From contig NZ_RDBO01000020.1 of the NCBI RefSeq assembly GCF_008120935.1, forward strand, positions 1,271,275 through 1,335,274: a DNA stretch of 64,000 nt, read 5' to 3'. Positions 34,861 through 43,948 of the stretch are shown here, piece after piece. The notes under the pieces are model-generated. The model made no database searches and was not told the DNA's origin. It saw nothing but the letters and a program-made list of their open reading frames with translations. A program made the translations under genes and the position numbers. How positions within the stretch are numbered: the first letter of the stretch is position 1; the number at the start of each line of letters is the position of its first letter. This stretch comes from Streptomyces sp. sk2.1. Lineage in GTDB: Bacteria; Actinomycetota; Actinomycetes; Streptomycetales; Streptomycetaceae.

Positions 34861-36471
34861 TCAGCCTCCCAGCGCCGACCGGAGCTTCGGCCGCGACGCC
34901 CGCTCCCAGACGCCGGGCAGCTCCCGTTCGCGTGCGGCGGCGGCCGCCTCCTCCCGCCCGTACAGCAGTCCCCAGGTGAAGGCCGACTCCCCCGCCGCGT
35001 GGGCCTGGGCTGCCAGGGTCCGCAGGGCCTCCCGGGCCACCACGCTGTCCTGGTGGTCGCCGAGCAGGCTCTGCACCGCCTTCATCCGTTTGGCGAACCG
35101 CTTGGCGGGTCTGCCGAGCGCGGGGCGGGCCGCCTCCGCCGCGTAACGGGTGCGCTTGGCGGCCTTGCGGGCCTCGTGCAGGGCGAGGTCCCGGCCGTGG
35201 CCGGGCGGCAGGTCCAGGGCGTGGCCGACGCGTTTCGCGAGACGCCCGTACTCCTTCAGCAGGGCGCGGGGCAGTGCCCGGCCGGGGGCGCGGGAGGCGG
35301 CGGGCAGCAGCGGCGGGTCCGTGAGCAGGGCGTCGAGGCTCTCCAGGAGCGCCAGGTACCGCTTCCCGTCGAGCACGGCCACGGTACGGCGGCGGGAGCC
35401 CGCCCGGCGGGCCGTCGACCTGATCCGGAGCCGCCCGCGGACCGGGCCGAGGAGCAGGGTGCGGGGCAGTTCGTCGAGGTGGCCGCGCAGCCGGGCGTCG
35501 AGCACCTCCTGGTCGCGGTCGACGCCCAGCTCGGCGGCCAGCCACTTCAGCTCCCGGCCGACCGGGTCGGTGGCGTCGCGGTCCAGGATCCTGCGGTACG
35601 TCCGCAGGGCGCTGCGCAGTCTGCGGGTGGCGACCCGCAGCTGGTGCACGGAGTCCGGGAGGTCCCGGCGCACGGCGGGGTCGAGGGCGACGATCGCCTC
35701 GGCCTGGCGGCGTACGTACGCCAGGACGTGGTCGCCCGCGGTGGTGGGCGCGGGCTCCTCACGGGCCTCCTCGGCGCGGGCCGCCTTCACCTTTCCCGGC
35801 TTCGCCTTCTTTCCCGGCTTCGCCTTCTTCGGCTTCTTCGCGGGATCGGGTGCGGCCCCGGGCTCCGCGCCGGGCCCGGTCTCCGCGAGGGCCCTGGCCA
35901 GCTTCGACGCGGACGCGGACGGACGGATGCCGGCCTTGCGCAGCCGGCGCTCCACGGCGTCCAGGAGCGCCGGGTCGCCGCCGTCGGCGAGCTCGACCTC
36001 GATCTCGGCCCAGGTGGCCGTGGCCCCGCCGCCCGTCAGCCGTACGGCCCGCACCTCGTCGACGGCGACCTCGGCGAGCGGCTCGCCCCGGTCGTCGACC
36101 AGGTGGTGGACGTCGCGGGCGGAGCGCAGCCGGACGACCGGGACGAGCACGGCGCCCCGGACCCGGGAGCGGACCAGGCCGGCCAGGGAGCGCGGCAGGG
36201 TGTCGGAGAGGGGTTCGCGCAGCTCGTCCCGGATGCCGGAGGCGACCGGGAACTTGAGGTGCCATCCGGCGTCGGCGCCGCCGGTGCGGCGGCGCAGGGT
36301 GAGGGAGTCCGCCGCGAGCCGGTGGTCCTCGGTGTCGTGGTAGACGGCGTCCAGCTCGGTGACGCCCCGATGGACGACGGCCGAGACCCCGGGCACCCGG
36401 CTCAGGTCGGGCAGCCGGGTCCCGGCCGTGGCTTCGTACTTCCGCTCGATCTCGCGCTTCGAGTCCACCAT
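34861..36471 (-). CDS. CYTH and CHAD domain protein
   Basis: A 536-residue protein. The N-terminal CYTH domain (about 1-195) carries the EIERKYE signature at the start and acts on triphosphates or binds metal-polyphosphate. A Lys/Pro/Ala-rich basic linker (about 205-240) is followed by a CHAD helical domain with repeated conserved histidines and arginines (HQLRVATRRLRSALR, HEARKAAKRTRY), which binds polyphosphate. It may hydrolyse or bind polyphosphate, but activity cannot be told from sequence. It lies between rodA and the radical SAM gene on the same strand. Confidence 0.92.
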   Translation of the reverse strand: MVDSKREIERKYEATAGTRLPDLSRVPGVSAVVHRGVTELDAVYHDTEDHRLAADSLTLRRRTGGADAGWHLKFPVASGIRDELREPLSDTLPRSLAGLVRSRVRGAVLVPVVRLRSARDVHHLVDDRGEPLAEVAVDEVRAVRLTGGGATATWAEIEVELADGGDPALLDAVERRLRKAGIRPSASASKLARALAETGPGAEPGAAPDPAKKPKKAKPGKKAKPGKVKAARAEEAREEPAPTTAGDHVLAYVRRQAEAIVALDPAVRRDLPDSVHQLRVATRRLRSALRTYRRILDRDATDPVGRELKWLAAELGVDRDQEVLDARLRGHLDELPRTLLLGPVRGRLRIRSTARRAGSRRRTVAVLDGKRYLALLESLDALLTDPPLLPAASRAPGRALPRALLKEYGRLAKRVGHALDLPPGHGRDLALHEARKAAKRTRYAAEAARPALGRPAKRFAKRMKAVQSLLGDHQDSVVAREALRTLAAQAHAAGESAFTWGLLYGREEAAAAARERELPGVWERASRPKLRSALGG

Positions 36472-36522
36472 GACCCGAATCTATCCGTGCTGTCCGGAAA
36501 TGCGCAGTGCTCCCGTACCGGC

Positions 36523-37713
36523 TCAGGCGCTTATCGGCCGCTGCACCCTGATCGACTGGAGCAGTCCGACGGCCACCCAGACGGCGAACATCGAGGATCC
36601 CCCGTACGACACGAAGGGCAGCGGGAGGCCGGCGACCGGCATGATGCCGAGTGTCATCCCGATGTTCTCGAACGACTGGAAGGCGAACCAGGCGATGATC
36701 CCGGCGGCGACGATCGTGCCGTACAGCTCGGTCGTCTCGCGGGCGATCCGGCAGGCGCGCCACAGGACGACGCCGAGCAGGACGAGGATCAGTCCGGCGC
36801 CGAGGAAGCCCAGTTCCTCGCCCGCGACGGTGAAGACGAAGTCGGTCTGCTGTTCGGGGACGAACTGGCCGGTGGTCTGGGTGCCCTGGAAGAGGCCCGT
36901 GCCGTAAAGGCCGCCGGAGCCGATCGCGATCCTGGCCTGGTTGGTGTTGTAGCCGACGCCCGCCGGGTCGAGCGCGGGGTTGGCGAAGGCGGCGAAGCGG
37001 GCGATCTGGTAGTCGTCGAGCAGGCCGAGCTGCCAGATGGCGACGGCTCCGGCCGCGCCCGCGCCGAGGAGTCCGAAGACCCAGCGGTTCGAGGCGCCGG
37101 AGGCGAGGAGCACCCCGAGCACGATGACGGCCATGACCATCACGGAGCCGAGGTCCGGCATCCCCATGACGATGGCCATCGGGACGGCGGCCAGCCCGAG
37201 GGCCTTGGCGACGGTCCGGTGGTCGGGGTGGAGCTGGTCGCCCGCGTCGACGCGCTCGGCGAGCAGCATCGCCATGACCAGAATGATGGTGATCTTGGTG
37301 AACTCGGAGGGCTGGAGCGAGAAGCCGCCGCCGATGATGATCCAGGCGTGGGCGCCGTTGACGGTGGCGCCGAGCGGGGTGAGGACCGCCAGCACCAGGA
37401 CCACCGACAGGCCGTACAGGATCGGGACGGCGCCGCGCAGGGTCCGGTGGCCGAGCCAGATCGTGCCGACCATCAGGGCGAAGCCGATGCCGGTGTTGAG
37501 CACGTGCCGGAAGAGGAAGTAGTACGGGTCGCCGTGGGTGAGCGAGTCGCGGCCCCGGGTCGCCGAGTAGACCAGCAGCGAGCCGATGAAGGAGAGCGCG
37601 ATCGCGGACCCGAGCAGCGGCCAGTCGAGCTTGCGCACGACGGAGTCGCGGGCGGTGAGCCTGCCCCAGGCGGAGCGCTCGGGGGCGTACCGCTGGACGG
37701 AGAAGCCGGCCAT
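36523..37713 (-). CDS. rodA: SEDS peptidoglycan polymerase RodA
   Basis: RodA/FtsW/SpoVE family, 396 residues with about ten membrane helices. It polymerises lipid II as partner of the class B PBP encoded immediately upstream. It has LQPSEFTK, IALGSGGLYGTGLFQG-like residues (IAIGSGGLYG), QTDFVFTVAGEE and the C-terminal LPFVSYGGSS signature. Its start overlaps the mrdA stop (TGATG), so the pair is translationally coupled. Confidence 0.96.
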   Translation of the reverse strand: MAGFSVQRYAPERSAWGRLTARDSVVRKLDWPLLGSAIALSFIGSLLVYSATRGRDSLTHGDPYYFLFRHVLNTGIGFALMVGTIWLGHRTLRGAVPILYGLSVVLVLAVLTPLGATVNGAHAWIIIGGGFSLQPSEFTKITIILVMAMLLAERVDAGDQLHPDHRTVAKALGLAAVPMAIVMGMPDLGSVMVMAVIVLGVLLASGASNRWVFGLLGAGAAGAVAIWQLGLLDDYQIARFAAFANPALDPAGVGYNTNQARIAIGSGGLYGTGLFQGTQTTGQFVPEQQTDFVFTVAGEELGFLGAGLILVLLGVVLWRACRIARETTELYGTIVAAGIIAWFAFQSFENIGMTLGIMPVAGLPLPFVSYGGSSMFAVWVAVGLLQSIRVQRPISA

Positions 37714-39878
37714 CAGTCGCGCCTCCCCAGGACTGCCGCGAGGGTCTGCTCCTCGGTGGTCTTCTGCGAGTCGGGGTCGTAGGGCTTGATCTGCGGGGCG
37801 TCGATCGAGCCGTCCGGCTGGATCTTGGGCAGGGACTTCTGCGGGGCGGGCAGCAGCGCCTTCTTCAGGTCCTGCTTGCCGGAGTCGTCGAGTCCGTAGA
37901 GGGCGTCGTAGATGTTGCGCACGGCGGGCCCGGACGCGCCGGAGCCGGTGCCGCCCTGGGAGATCGTCATGACGATCGAGTAGTCCTTGGTGTACGTGGC
38001 GAACCAGGAGGTCGTCTGCTTGCCGTAGACCTCGGCCGTACCCGTCTTGGCGTGCATCGGGATCTTGTCCTGCGGCCAGCCGCCGAATCGCCAGGCGGCC
38101 GAACCGCGGGTCGCGACTCCCGCGAGGGCTTCGTCTATGTCGTTGCGGGTCTGGCGCGTGAAGGGCAGCTTGCCGTGCGCCTTGGGCTCGATCGTCTCGA
38201 CGGTCCGGCCGTCGCCGCTGACGATCGCCTTGCCGACGGTGGGGTCGTAGAGCGTGCCGCCGTTGGAGATCGCGGCGTAGATGGTGGCCATCTGGATCGG
38301 GGTGACGAGGGTGTCGCCCTGGCCGATCGAGTAGTTGACCGAGTCACCGGCGCGCATCTTGTCGCCTTCCAGGCAGTTCTCGTACGCGATCTGCTCGACG
38401 TACGTGCCGCCCTTCTTGCCCTGCTTGCACCAGGCGTCCCTGTTCGCGTCGTAGAAGTCCTGCTTCCACTTGCGGTCGGGGACCCGGCCGCTGACCTCGT
38501 TGGGGAGGTCGATGCCGGTCTCCTTGCCGAGGCCGAACTGGTGGGCGGTCCTGTAGAACCAGTCCTTCGGGTGCTTCTTCGGCTTGTTGCCGCCGTCCTT
38601 GGCCCATTCCTTGTGCGCGAGGGCGTAGTAGACGGTGTCGCAGGAGACCTCCAGGGCCCGGCCGATGGTGATGGAGCCGTAGCCCTGGGACTCGAAGTTC
38701 TTGAAGGTCTGGCCGCCGATGCTGTACGAGCTGGGGCAGGGGTAGTTGCCGTCGAAGGGGTAGCCGGCGTTGACCGCGGCGGTCGACGAGATCACCTTGA
38801 AGATCGAGCCGGGGGCGGCCTGGCCCTGGATGGCCCGGTTCAGCAGCGGGTAGTTGGACTTCTTGCCGGTGAGCGCCGCGTAGTCCTTGGCGGAGATGCC
38901 GCCGACCCAGGAGTTGGGGTCGTAGTTGGGCAGGGAGGCCATGGCGACGACGCGGCCGGTCTTCGCCTCCATGACGACGACGGCGCCGGAGTCGGCCTTG
39001 TAGTTCTCGCCGGTGTTCTTGTCGAAGGACTTGCGGGCTTCCTTCATGGCGTTGTTGAGCTCGTACTCGGCGACGGCCTGGACCCGGGCGTCGAGGGAGG
39101 TGACGACGGTGGAGCCGGGCTTCGCCTTGTCGTTCTTCGCCTGGCCGATGACCCGGCCGAGGTTGTCGACCTCGTAGCGGGTGACGCCCGCCTTGCCGCG
39201 CAGCTCCTTGTCGTAGGTGCGCTCCAGTCCGGAGCGGCCGACCTGGTCGGAGCGGAGGTAGGGCGAGTCGGTGTCCTGGGCCTTGGTGATCTCCTCGTCG
39301 GTGACCGGCGAGAGGTAGCCGAGGACCTGCGCGGTGTTGGCCTTGCCGGGGGCGGGGTAGCGGCGTACGGCGGTGGGTTCGGCGGTGATGCCGGGGAAGT
39401 CCTCGGCCCGTTCGCGGATCGTCAGGGCCTGCTGGGTGGTGGCCTCGTCGGTGACCGGGATCGGCTGGTACGGGGAGCCGTTCCAGCAGGGCTGCGGCGT
39501 CTTGGAGTCGCAGAGCCGGACCTTGTCGAGGACCTCCTTGGGCTTCATGTCGAGGACGCCGGCGAGCCGGGTCAGCACGCTCTTGCCGTCGTCCTTCATC
39601 TTCATCAGCTCGGTGCGGCTCGCGGAGACCACCAGCCGGGTCTCGTTGTCGGCGAGGGGCACGCCGCGCGCGTCGAGGATGGAGCCGCGGACGGCGGGCT
39701 GGACGACCTGCTGGACGTGGTTGTTCTTCGCCTCGTCGCTGTACTCCTGGCCGTTTCGGATCTGGAGGTACCAGAGGCGTCCGCCGAGGGTGAGCAGCAG
39801 GGAGAAGACGAGGACCTGGATGACGGCGAGCCTGATCCGGACCCGCTGGGTCCGGCCGGTCTCGGGGATGTTGCTCAT
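37713..39878 (-). CDS. mrdA: Penicillin-binding protein 2
   Basis: A class B PBP transpeptidase, 721 residues, working with RodA in lateral or spore wall synthesis. One N-terminal membrane helix is followed by a dimerisation domain (RGSILDARG) and the transpeptidase domain with SIFK (active serine about residue 355), SCD (in VSCDTVYY) and KTG (about 609, HAKTGTAEV). The C-terminal 50 residues are Pro/Lys/Asp-rich. It is 49 bases downstream of mreD and overlaps rodA by one base. Confidence 0.97.
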   Translation of the reverse strand: MSNIPETGRTQRVRIRLAVIQVLVFSLLLTLGGRLWYLQIRNGQEYSDEAKNNHVQQVVQPAVRGSILDARGVPLADNETRLVVSASRTELMKMKDDGKSVLTRLAGVLDMKPKEVLDKVRLCDSKTPQPCWNGSPYQPIPVTDEATTQQALTIRERAEDFPGITAEPTAVRRYPAPGKANTAQVLGYLSPVTDEEITKAQDTDSPYLRSDQVGRSGLERTYDKELRGKAGVTRYEVDNLGRVIGQAKNDKAKPGSTVVTSLDARVQAVAEYELNNAMKEARKSFDKNTGENYKADSGAVVVMEAKTGRVVAMASLPNYDPNSWVGGISAKDYAALTGKKSNYPLLNRAIQGQAAPGSIFKVISSTAAVNAGYPFDGNYPCPSSYSIGGQTFKNFESQGYGSITIGRALEVSCDTVYYALAHKEWAKDGGNKPKKHPKDWFYRTAHQFGLGKETGIDLPNEVSGRVPDRKWKQDFYDANRDAWCKQGKKGGTYVEQIAYENCLEGDKMRAGDSVNYSIGQGDTLVTPIQMATIYAAISNGGTLYDPTVGKAIVSGDGRTVETIEPKAHGKLPFTRQTRNDIDEALAGVATRGSAAWRFGGWPQDKIPMHAKTGTAEVYGKQTTSWFATYTKDYSIVMTISQGGTGSGASGPAVRNIYDALYGLDDSGKQDLKKALLPAPQKSLPKIQPDGSIDAPQIKPYDPDSQKTTEEQTLAAVLGRRD

Positions 39879-39927
39879 GCGGCGCCCCCGCAGGCGGTCC
39901 GGGGGGCGGTGCCCCTGTGGTGCGGCC

Positions 39928-40590
39928 TCACAGTCGCTTGACTCCCTTGATCCGTCCGGCGCGGGAGGCGCGGTTACGGGCGGCCTTGACGCGCAGTCCG
40001 CCGCGCTGGCTGCCGATCCGCAGTCCGGTGCCGGAGGCGAGCCAGCCCGCGGCCACGTCCCCGCCGCCGGAGGTATCGGCGAGCGGATCGTTCACCGTGC
40101 GTCTGGCGACGGCCATGATCAGCGGTACGACGAAGGGCGCGAGGAGCAGGTCGTAGACGGCGGCGGTGAACAGCAGGCCGCCCAGGCCCACGTGACGGGC
40201 CGCCGTGTCCCCGACGAGCGCGCCGACGAGCGCGTACAGCAGGGTCGAGCCGACGGCCGCGGCGACGACCCCGGCCATCGGGACCATCGCCGACTTCAGC
40301 TGCCCGTTCTCCGGCTTCAGCAGTCCGGCCAGATAGCCGATGACGCAGAGGACCAGCGCGTAGCGGCCGGCGGCGTGGTCGGCGGGCGGCGCCAGGTCGG
40401 CGAGGAGTCCCGCGCCGAAGCCGATGAGCGCGCCGCTGACGTGTCCGTACACGAAGGCGAGGCCGAGGACGACCAGGAGCAGCAGGTCCGGCACGGCGCC
40501 GGGGAGCTGGAGGCGGGCGAGCACGGAGACCTGGACGACGAGGGCGACCACGACCAGGACCGTGGAGAGCAGGATCCGGTTCAGACGCAT
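39928..40590 (-). CDS. mreD: Rod shape-determining protein MreD
   Basis: MreD, 220 residues with five or six membrane helices and a basic cytoplasmic tail (RVKAARNRASRAGR). It acts in the elongasome with MreC. It begins MRLNRILLS at 40590, 11 bases after mreC, in the mreC-mreD-mrdA-rodA unit. Confidence 0.94.
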   Translation of the reverse strand: MRLNRILLSTVLVVVALVVQVSVLARLQLPGAVPDLLLLVVLGLAFVYGHVSGALIGFGAGLLADLAPPADHAAGRYALVLCVIGYLAGLLKPENGQLKSAMVPMAGVVAAAVGSTLLYALVGALVGDTAARHVGLGGLLFTAAVYDLLLAPFVVPLIMAVARRTVNDPLADTSGGGDVAAGWLASGTGLRIGSQRGGLRVKAARNRASRAGRIKGVKRL

Positions 40591-40601
40591 GGAGATCAGC
40601 T

Positions 40602-41654
40602 CTACCTCTGCTCGGTTGCCGCGGTGCCAGCGTTCAAGGTGGCGTCCGGACCGCCGCTGGGGTCCGGGCTTCCGCTGGGGTCCGGGCTCTCGTGGATGTT
40701 GCCGACGACGTTCCCCTCGGTGTCGACGATGTCGCCGTTGGGCGAGATCGTGACGGTGACGGTGGGGGTGGGCTTCGGCTTGGCGGGCTTGGCGGGCTTC
40801 TTCGGCAGGACCATGTCGCGGGGGTCCTCGCGCGGTGCCTGGACCACGACGCCGACGATGTCGAGCTTGCTGAACCCGACGTACGGGCGGACGTAGACGG
40901 TACGGGTCAGGTCGCCGCCGGACGGGTCGACGCGGACCACCTCGCCGACCGGGACGCCGGGCACGAACGGCTTGTCCTTGCTGGAGCCGAAGGTGACGAG
41001 CCGGTCGCCCTTCTTCACCTTGGCCTTGCCGTTGAGGAACTGGACCGACAGCGGCCGGGTGCCCTGGCCGGTGGCGAAGCCGAGCTCGTCGGTCTTCTCC
41101 ATGCGGGTGCCGACGGTGAAGTCGGGGTCGTTGGCCAGGAGCACCGTGGCGGTGTCCGGGCCGACGGTGGTGACCCGGCCGACGAGCCCGTCGCCGTTGA
41201 TGACGGTCATGTCGCGCTTGATCCCGTCGTGGGAGCCAGCGTCGATGGTGACCGTCCAGGAAAAGCCCTGGGCCGCTCCTATGGCGATGACCTCGGCGCC
41301 CTTGATCCCGTACTGTCCGGCGGCCGACTTCTTCAGCATCCGGTCGAGCTCGCGGGCCCGGCTCCGGTTGCGGTCGTCGCTGCCGAGCTTCGCCTTGAGC
41401 TCGGCGTTCTGCTTCTCCAGCTGGGCGATCCGGTTGTGCCGCTCACCGGAGTCGCGCACCGCCCCTATGGCGTTGCCCACCGGGTCGACGGCTGCCGCGA
41501 CGCCGTTCTCGACCGGCCCGAGGGCCGCTGCGGCGACCCGCCGGGCGCCGTCCACCGGTGACTCCTCGCCCCCGCGGATGTCCACCGTGATCAATGCGAA
41601 CGCGATGGCGATCAGCAGCACCAGGAGCAGCCGGCTCTCTCGTGTGTCCCTCAC
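40602..41654 (-). CDS. mreC: Rod shape-determining protein MreC
   Basis: MreC, 350 residues: one N-terminal membrane helix (about 8-25), a coiled coil (about 70-100, RIAQLEKQNAELKAKL) and the periplasmic-type beta domain with GFSWTVTIDAGSHDGI and DGLVGRV. A Pro/Thr/Ser-rich tail of about 80 residues extends beyond the usual MreC. The GTG at 41654 is the start. It is separated from mreB by 112 bases that contain a hairpin. Confidence 0.96.
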   Translation of the reverse strand: MRDTRESRLLLVLLIAIAFALITVDIRGGEESPVDGARRVAAAALGPVENGVAAAVDPVGNAIGAVRDSGERHNRIAQLEKQNAELKAKLGSDDRNRSRARELDRMLKKSAAGQYGIKGAEVIAIGAAQGFSWTVTIDAGSHDGIKRDMTVINGDGLVGRVTTVGPDTATVLLANDPDFTVGTRMEKTDELGFATGQGTRPLSVQFLNGKAKVKKGDRLVTFGSSKDKPFVPGVPVGEVVRVDPSGGDLTRTVYVRPYVGFSKLDIVGVVVQAPREDPRDMVLPKKPAKPAKPKPTPTVTVTISPNGDIVDTEGNVVGNIHESPDPSGSPDPSGGPDATLNAGTAATEQR

Positions 41655-41709
41655 GTGCGGCGGCCGTGCCTTCCTCGTCGGAATGTTCGTGCCTGTATAT
41701 CAACGATCG

Positions 41710-41739
41710 GCCGTACGGGTCGGCAGTGTTCCGTACGGC
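41710..41739 (-). terminator. Hairpin between mreB and mreC
   Basis: GCCGTACGG (41710-41718) pairs with CCGTACGGC (41731-41739) around a 12-base loop. It lies 28 bases past the mreB stop and could attenuate read-through into mreC. Confidence 0.45.
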
Positions 41740-41766
41740 GGACCGATGCGTTGTCCATCTGATGGG

Positions 41767-42786
41767 TTACCTGCGGGGCTGGGCGTCCAGCACCTGCTGG
41801 AGCGCCTCGAACTCCTCGACGCACTTGCCCGATCCCAGGGCCACCGAGTCCAGCGGATCCTCCGCGATGTGGATCGGCATGCCGGTCTCGCGGCGCAGCC
41901 GCTCGTCCAGTCCGCGCAGCAGCGCGCCACCGCCGGTGAGGACGATGCCGCGGTCCATGACGTCGCCGGAGAGCTCCGGCGGACACTTGTCGAGCGTGGT
42001 CTTCACGGCGTCGACGATCGCGTTGACCGGTTCCTCGATGGCCTTGCGGACCTCCGCGGCCGAGACGACCACGGTCTTGGGAAGGCCCGAGACCAGGTCG
42101 CGGCCGCGGATCTCGGTGTGCTCGTCCTTCTCCAGGTCGTACGCGGAACCGATCGTGATCTTGATCTGTTCGGCGCTGCGCTCGCCGAGGAGGAGCGAGT
42201 ACTCCTTCTTGATGTGCTGGATGATCGCGTTGTCCAGTTCGTCGCCCGCGACCCGGATCGACTGCGCGGTGACGATTCCGCCGAGCGAGATGACCGCGAC
42301 CTCGGTGGTGCCGCCGCCGATGTCGACGACCATGTTGCCGGTGGCCTCGTGGACCGGCAGCCCGGAGCCGATGGCCGCCGCCATGGGCTCCTCGATGATG
42401 TGCACCTGACGCGCGCCGGCCTGCGTCGACGCCTCGATCACGGCGCGGCGCTCGACCCCGGTGATGCCGGAGGGCACGCAGACGACCACCCGCGGACGGG
42501 CCAGGTAGCGGCGCTTGTGGATCTTCAGAATGAAGTAGCGGAGCATCCGCTCGGTGATCTCGAAGTCGGCGATCACGCCGTCCTTCAGGGGGCGCACGGC
42601 AACGATGTTGCCCGGGGTGCGCCCGATCATCTTCTTCGCCTCGGAGCCGACCGCCAGGATGCCGCCGGTGTTGGTGTTGATGGCCACGACGGACGGCTCG
42701 TTCAGGACGATGCCGCGCCCCCTGACGTACACCAGCGTGTTGGCAGTCCCGAGGTCGATAGCCATGTCACGACCGATGAACGACAT
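41767..42786 (-). CDS. mreB: Rod shape-determining protein MreB
   Basis: The bacterial actin MreB, 339 residues. In Streptomyces it serves mainly spore wall formation. It has [11 protein letters not shown] (phosphate 1), [11 protein letters not shown] (phosphate 2) and [10 protein letters not shown] (adenosine). ATG 42786 (MSFIGRD) is chosen over an ATG 21 bases upstream because AAGGGG sits seven bases before it. A strong hairpin at 43018-43043 isolates it from ndk, so its promoter lies in 42787-43017. Confidence 0.97.
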   Translation of the reverse strand: MSFIGRDMAIDLGTANTLVYVRGRGIVLNEPSVVAINTNTGGILAVGSEAKKMIGRTPGNIVAVRPLKDGVIADFEITERMLRYFILKIHKRRYLARPRVVVCVPSGITGVERRAVIEASTQAGARQVHIIEEPMAAAIGSGLPVHEATGNMVVDIGGGTTEVAVISLGGIVTAQSIRVAGDELDNAIIQHIKKEYSLLLGERSAEQIKITIGSAYDLEKDEHTEIRGRDLVSGLPKTVVVSAAEVRKAIEEPVNAIVDAVKTTLDKCPPELSGDVMDRGIVLTGGGALLRGLDERLRRETGMPIHIAEDPLDSVALGSGKCVEEFEALQQVLDAQPRR

Positions 42787-43017
42787 TGTTTTCCCCTTGT
42801 TCCCCATGAGGATGCGTCGGGCCTTCCAGGAAAGCGATATGGCTGGTTCTGGACGGCGAGGTGAGCGCTGTGGGCGTGGAAGAGTCCATCGTAGTGCCGC
42901 GTGCGCGGACACTGCGCGAGGGTCCTTCGCCATTGTGGGCGGAACGGGTGGCCGTTCCACTCATGGTGACGTTATGTCTGTGGCATGCGTTCCCGCGATC
43001 CGGAACCCTATGCCGAA

Positions 43018-43043
43018 GGGCGACCGAATTAATTCGGTCGCCC
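43018..43043 (-). terminator. 26-bp perfect palindrome after ndk
   Basis: The 26 bases from 43018 to 43043 are a perfect palindrome with 13-base arms (GGGCGACCGAATT and its complement), 33 bases past the ndk stop. It terminates ndk before mreB. The AATTAATT centre is strikingly A+T rich for this genome. Confidence 0.8.
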
Positions 43044-43075
43044 CAGGTCATGAGCGCTGTTCGGCTGATCGGGGG

Positions 43076-43489
43076 TCAGGAGAGGCCGGGGAAGAAAAGC
43101 TTCAGTTCCCGCTCCGCGGACTCCTCGGAATCCGAGGCGTGGATGAGGTTCTCCCGGGTGATCGTGCCGAAATCGCCCCGGATGGAACCGGGCGCGGCGG
43201 CGATCGGGTCGGTGGGACCGGCCAGCGTACGGACGCCCTCGATGACCCGCTCGCCCTCGGCGACCAGCGCCACGATCGGACCGGACTGCATGAACTCGAC
43301 GAGCGGCTCGTAGAACGGACGGCCGACGTGCTCCGCGTAGTGCTGCTCCAGCGTGGCCCGGTCCAGGGTGCGCAGCTCCAGCGCGGTGATCCGCCAGCCG
43401 GCCTTGCGCTCGATCCGCCCGACGATCTCGCCGACCAGTCCGCGCCGGACCGCGTCGGGCTTGAGGAGAACGAGGGTGCGCTGGGTCAT
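43076..43489 (-). CDS. ndk: Nucleoside diphosphate kinase
   Basis: Ndk, 137 residues. It exchanges the terminal phosphate between nucleoside triphosphates through a phosphohistidine; the active histidine is in NLIHASDSEESAERE. It begins MTQRTLVLLKPDAVRRG at 43489. It is the last gene of a run folC, DUF4233, ndk. Confidence 0.98.
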   Translation of the reverse strand: MTQRTLVLLKPDAVRRGLVGEIVGRIERKAGWRITALELRTLDRATLEQHYAEHVGRPFYEPLVEFMQSGPIVALVAEGERVIEGVRTLAGPTDPIAAAPGSIRGDFGTITRENLIHASDSEESAERELKLFFPGLS

Positions 43490-43585
43490 GGTGTGCTGCT
43501 CCTTGCAGGCATGCGGGTGCGGTGCACCGAGGCTACAGGTGTACGGGGGCGGGTCGGTGGCCGGGCCCGGTCGGCGGGTGGCCCG

Positions 43586-43945
43586 TCAGCCGCCCGCCGG
43601 CGCCTCGGCCGACTCCTGCGCGGCCGCCCAGCGGGCCTTCGCCTCGTCGACCTTGCGGCCGTAGTGCACCGAGGCCCACCACAGTCCGCCGAAGACCGCG
43701 CCGAGGAAGAACATCGTCGGGACGACGAAGCCGCTCAGCACCAGGGCGATCTGCAGCGCCCAGCCGAGCTGCACCCCGCCGGGGCGGGTGATCATGCCGC
43801 AGAGCAGCACGGACAGCAGCATGCCGATGCCGCAGACCGTCCAGACCGTGGCGTCCGACAGGTCGTCGGACTTCATCGCGACGAGTCCCGCGAAGCCGAT
43901 CACGAAGAACTCACCGATCAATGTCGATGCACAGAGCGTACGCAC
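43586..43945 (-). CDS. DUF4233 membrane protein
   Basis: A 119-residue protein with four membrane helices and a short basic C-terminal tail, matching the actinobacterial DUF4233 family that regularly sits between folC and ndk. Function unknown. The GTG at 43945 is three bases after the folC stop, so it is very likely coupled to folC. Confidence 0.88.
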   Translation of the reverse strand: MRTLCASTLIGEFFVIGFAGLVAMKSDDLSDATVWTVCGIGMLLSVLLCGMITRPGGVQLGWALQIALVLSGFVVPTMFFLGAVFGGLWWASVHYGRKVDEAKARWAAAQESAEAPAGG

Positions 43946-43948
43946 GGG

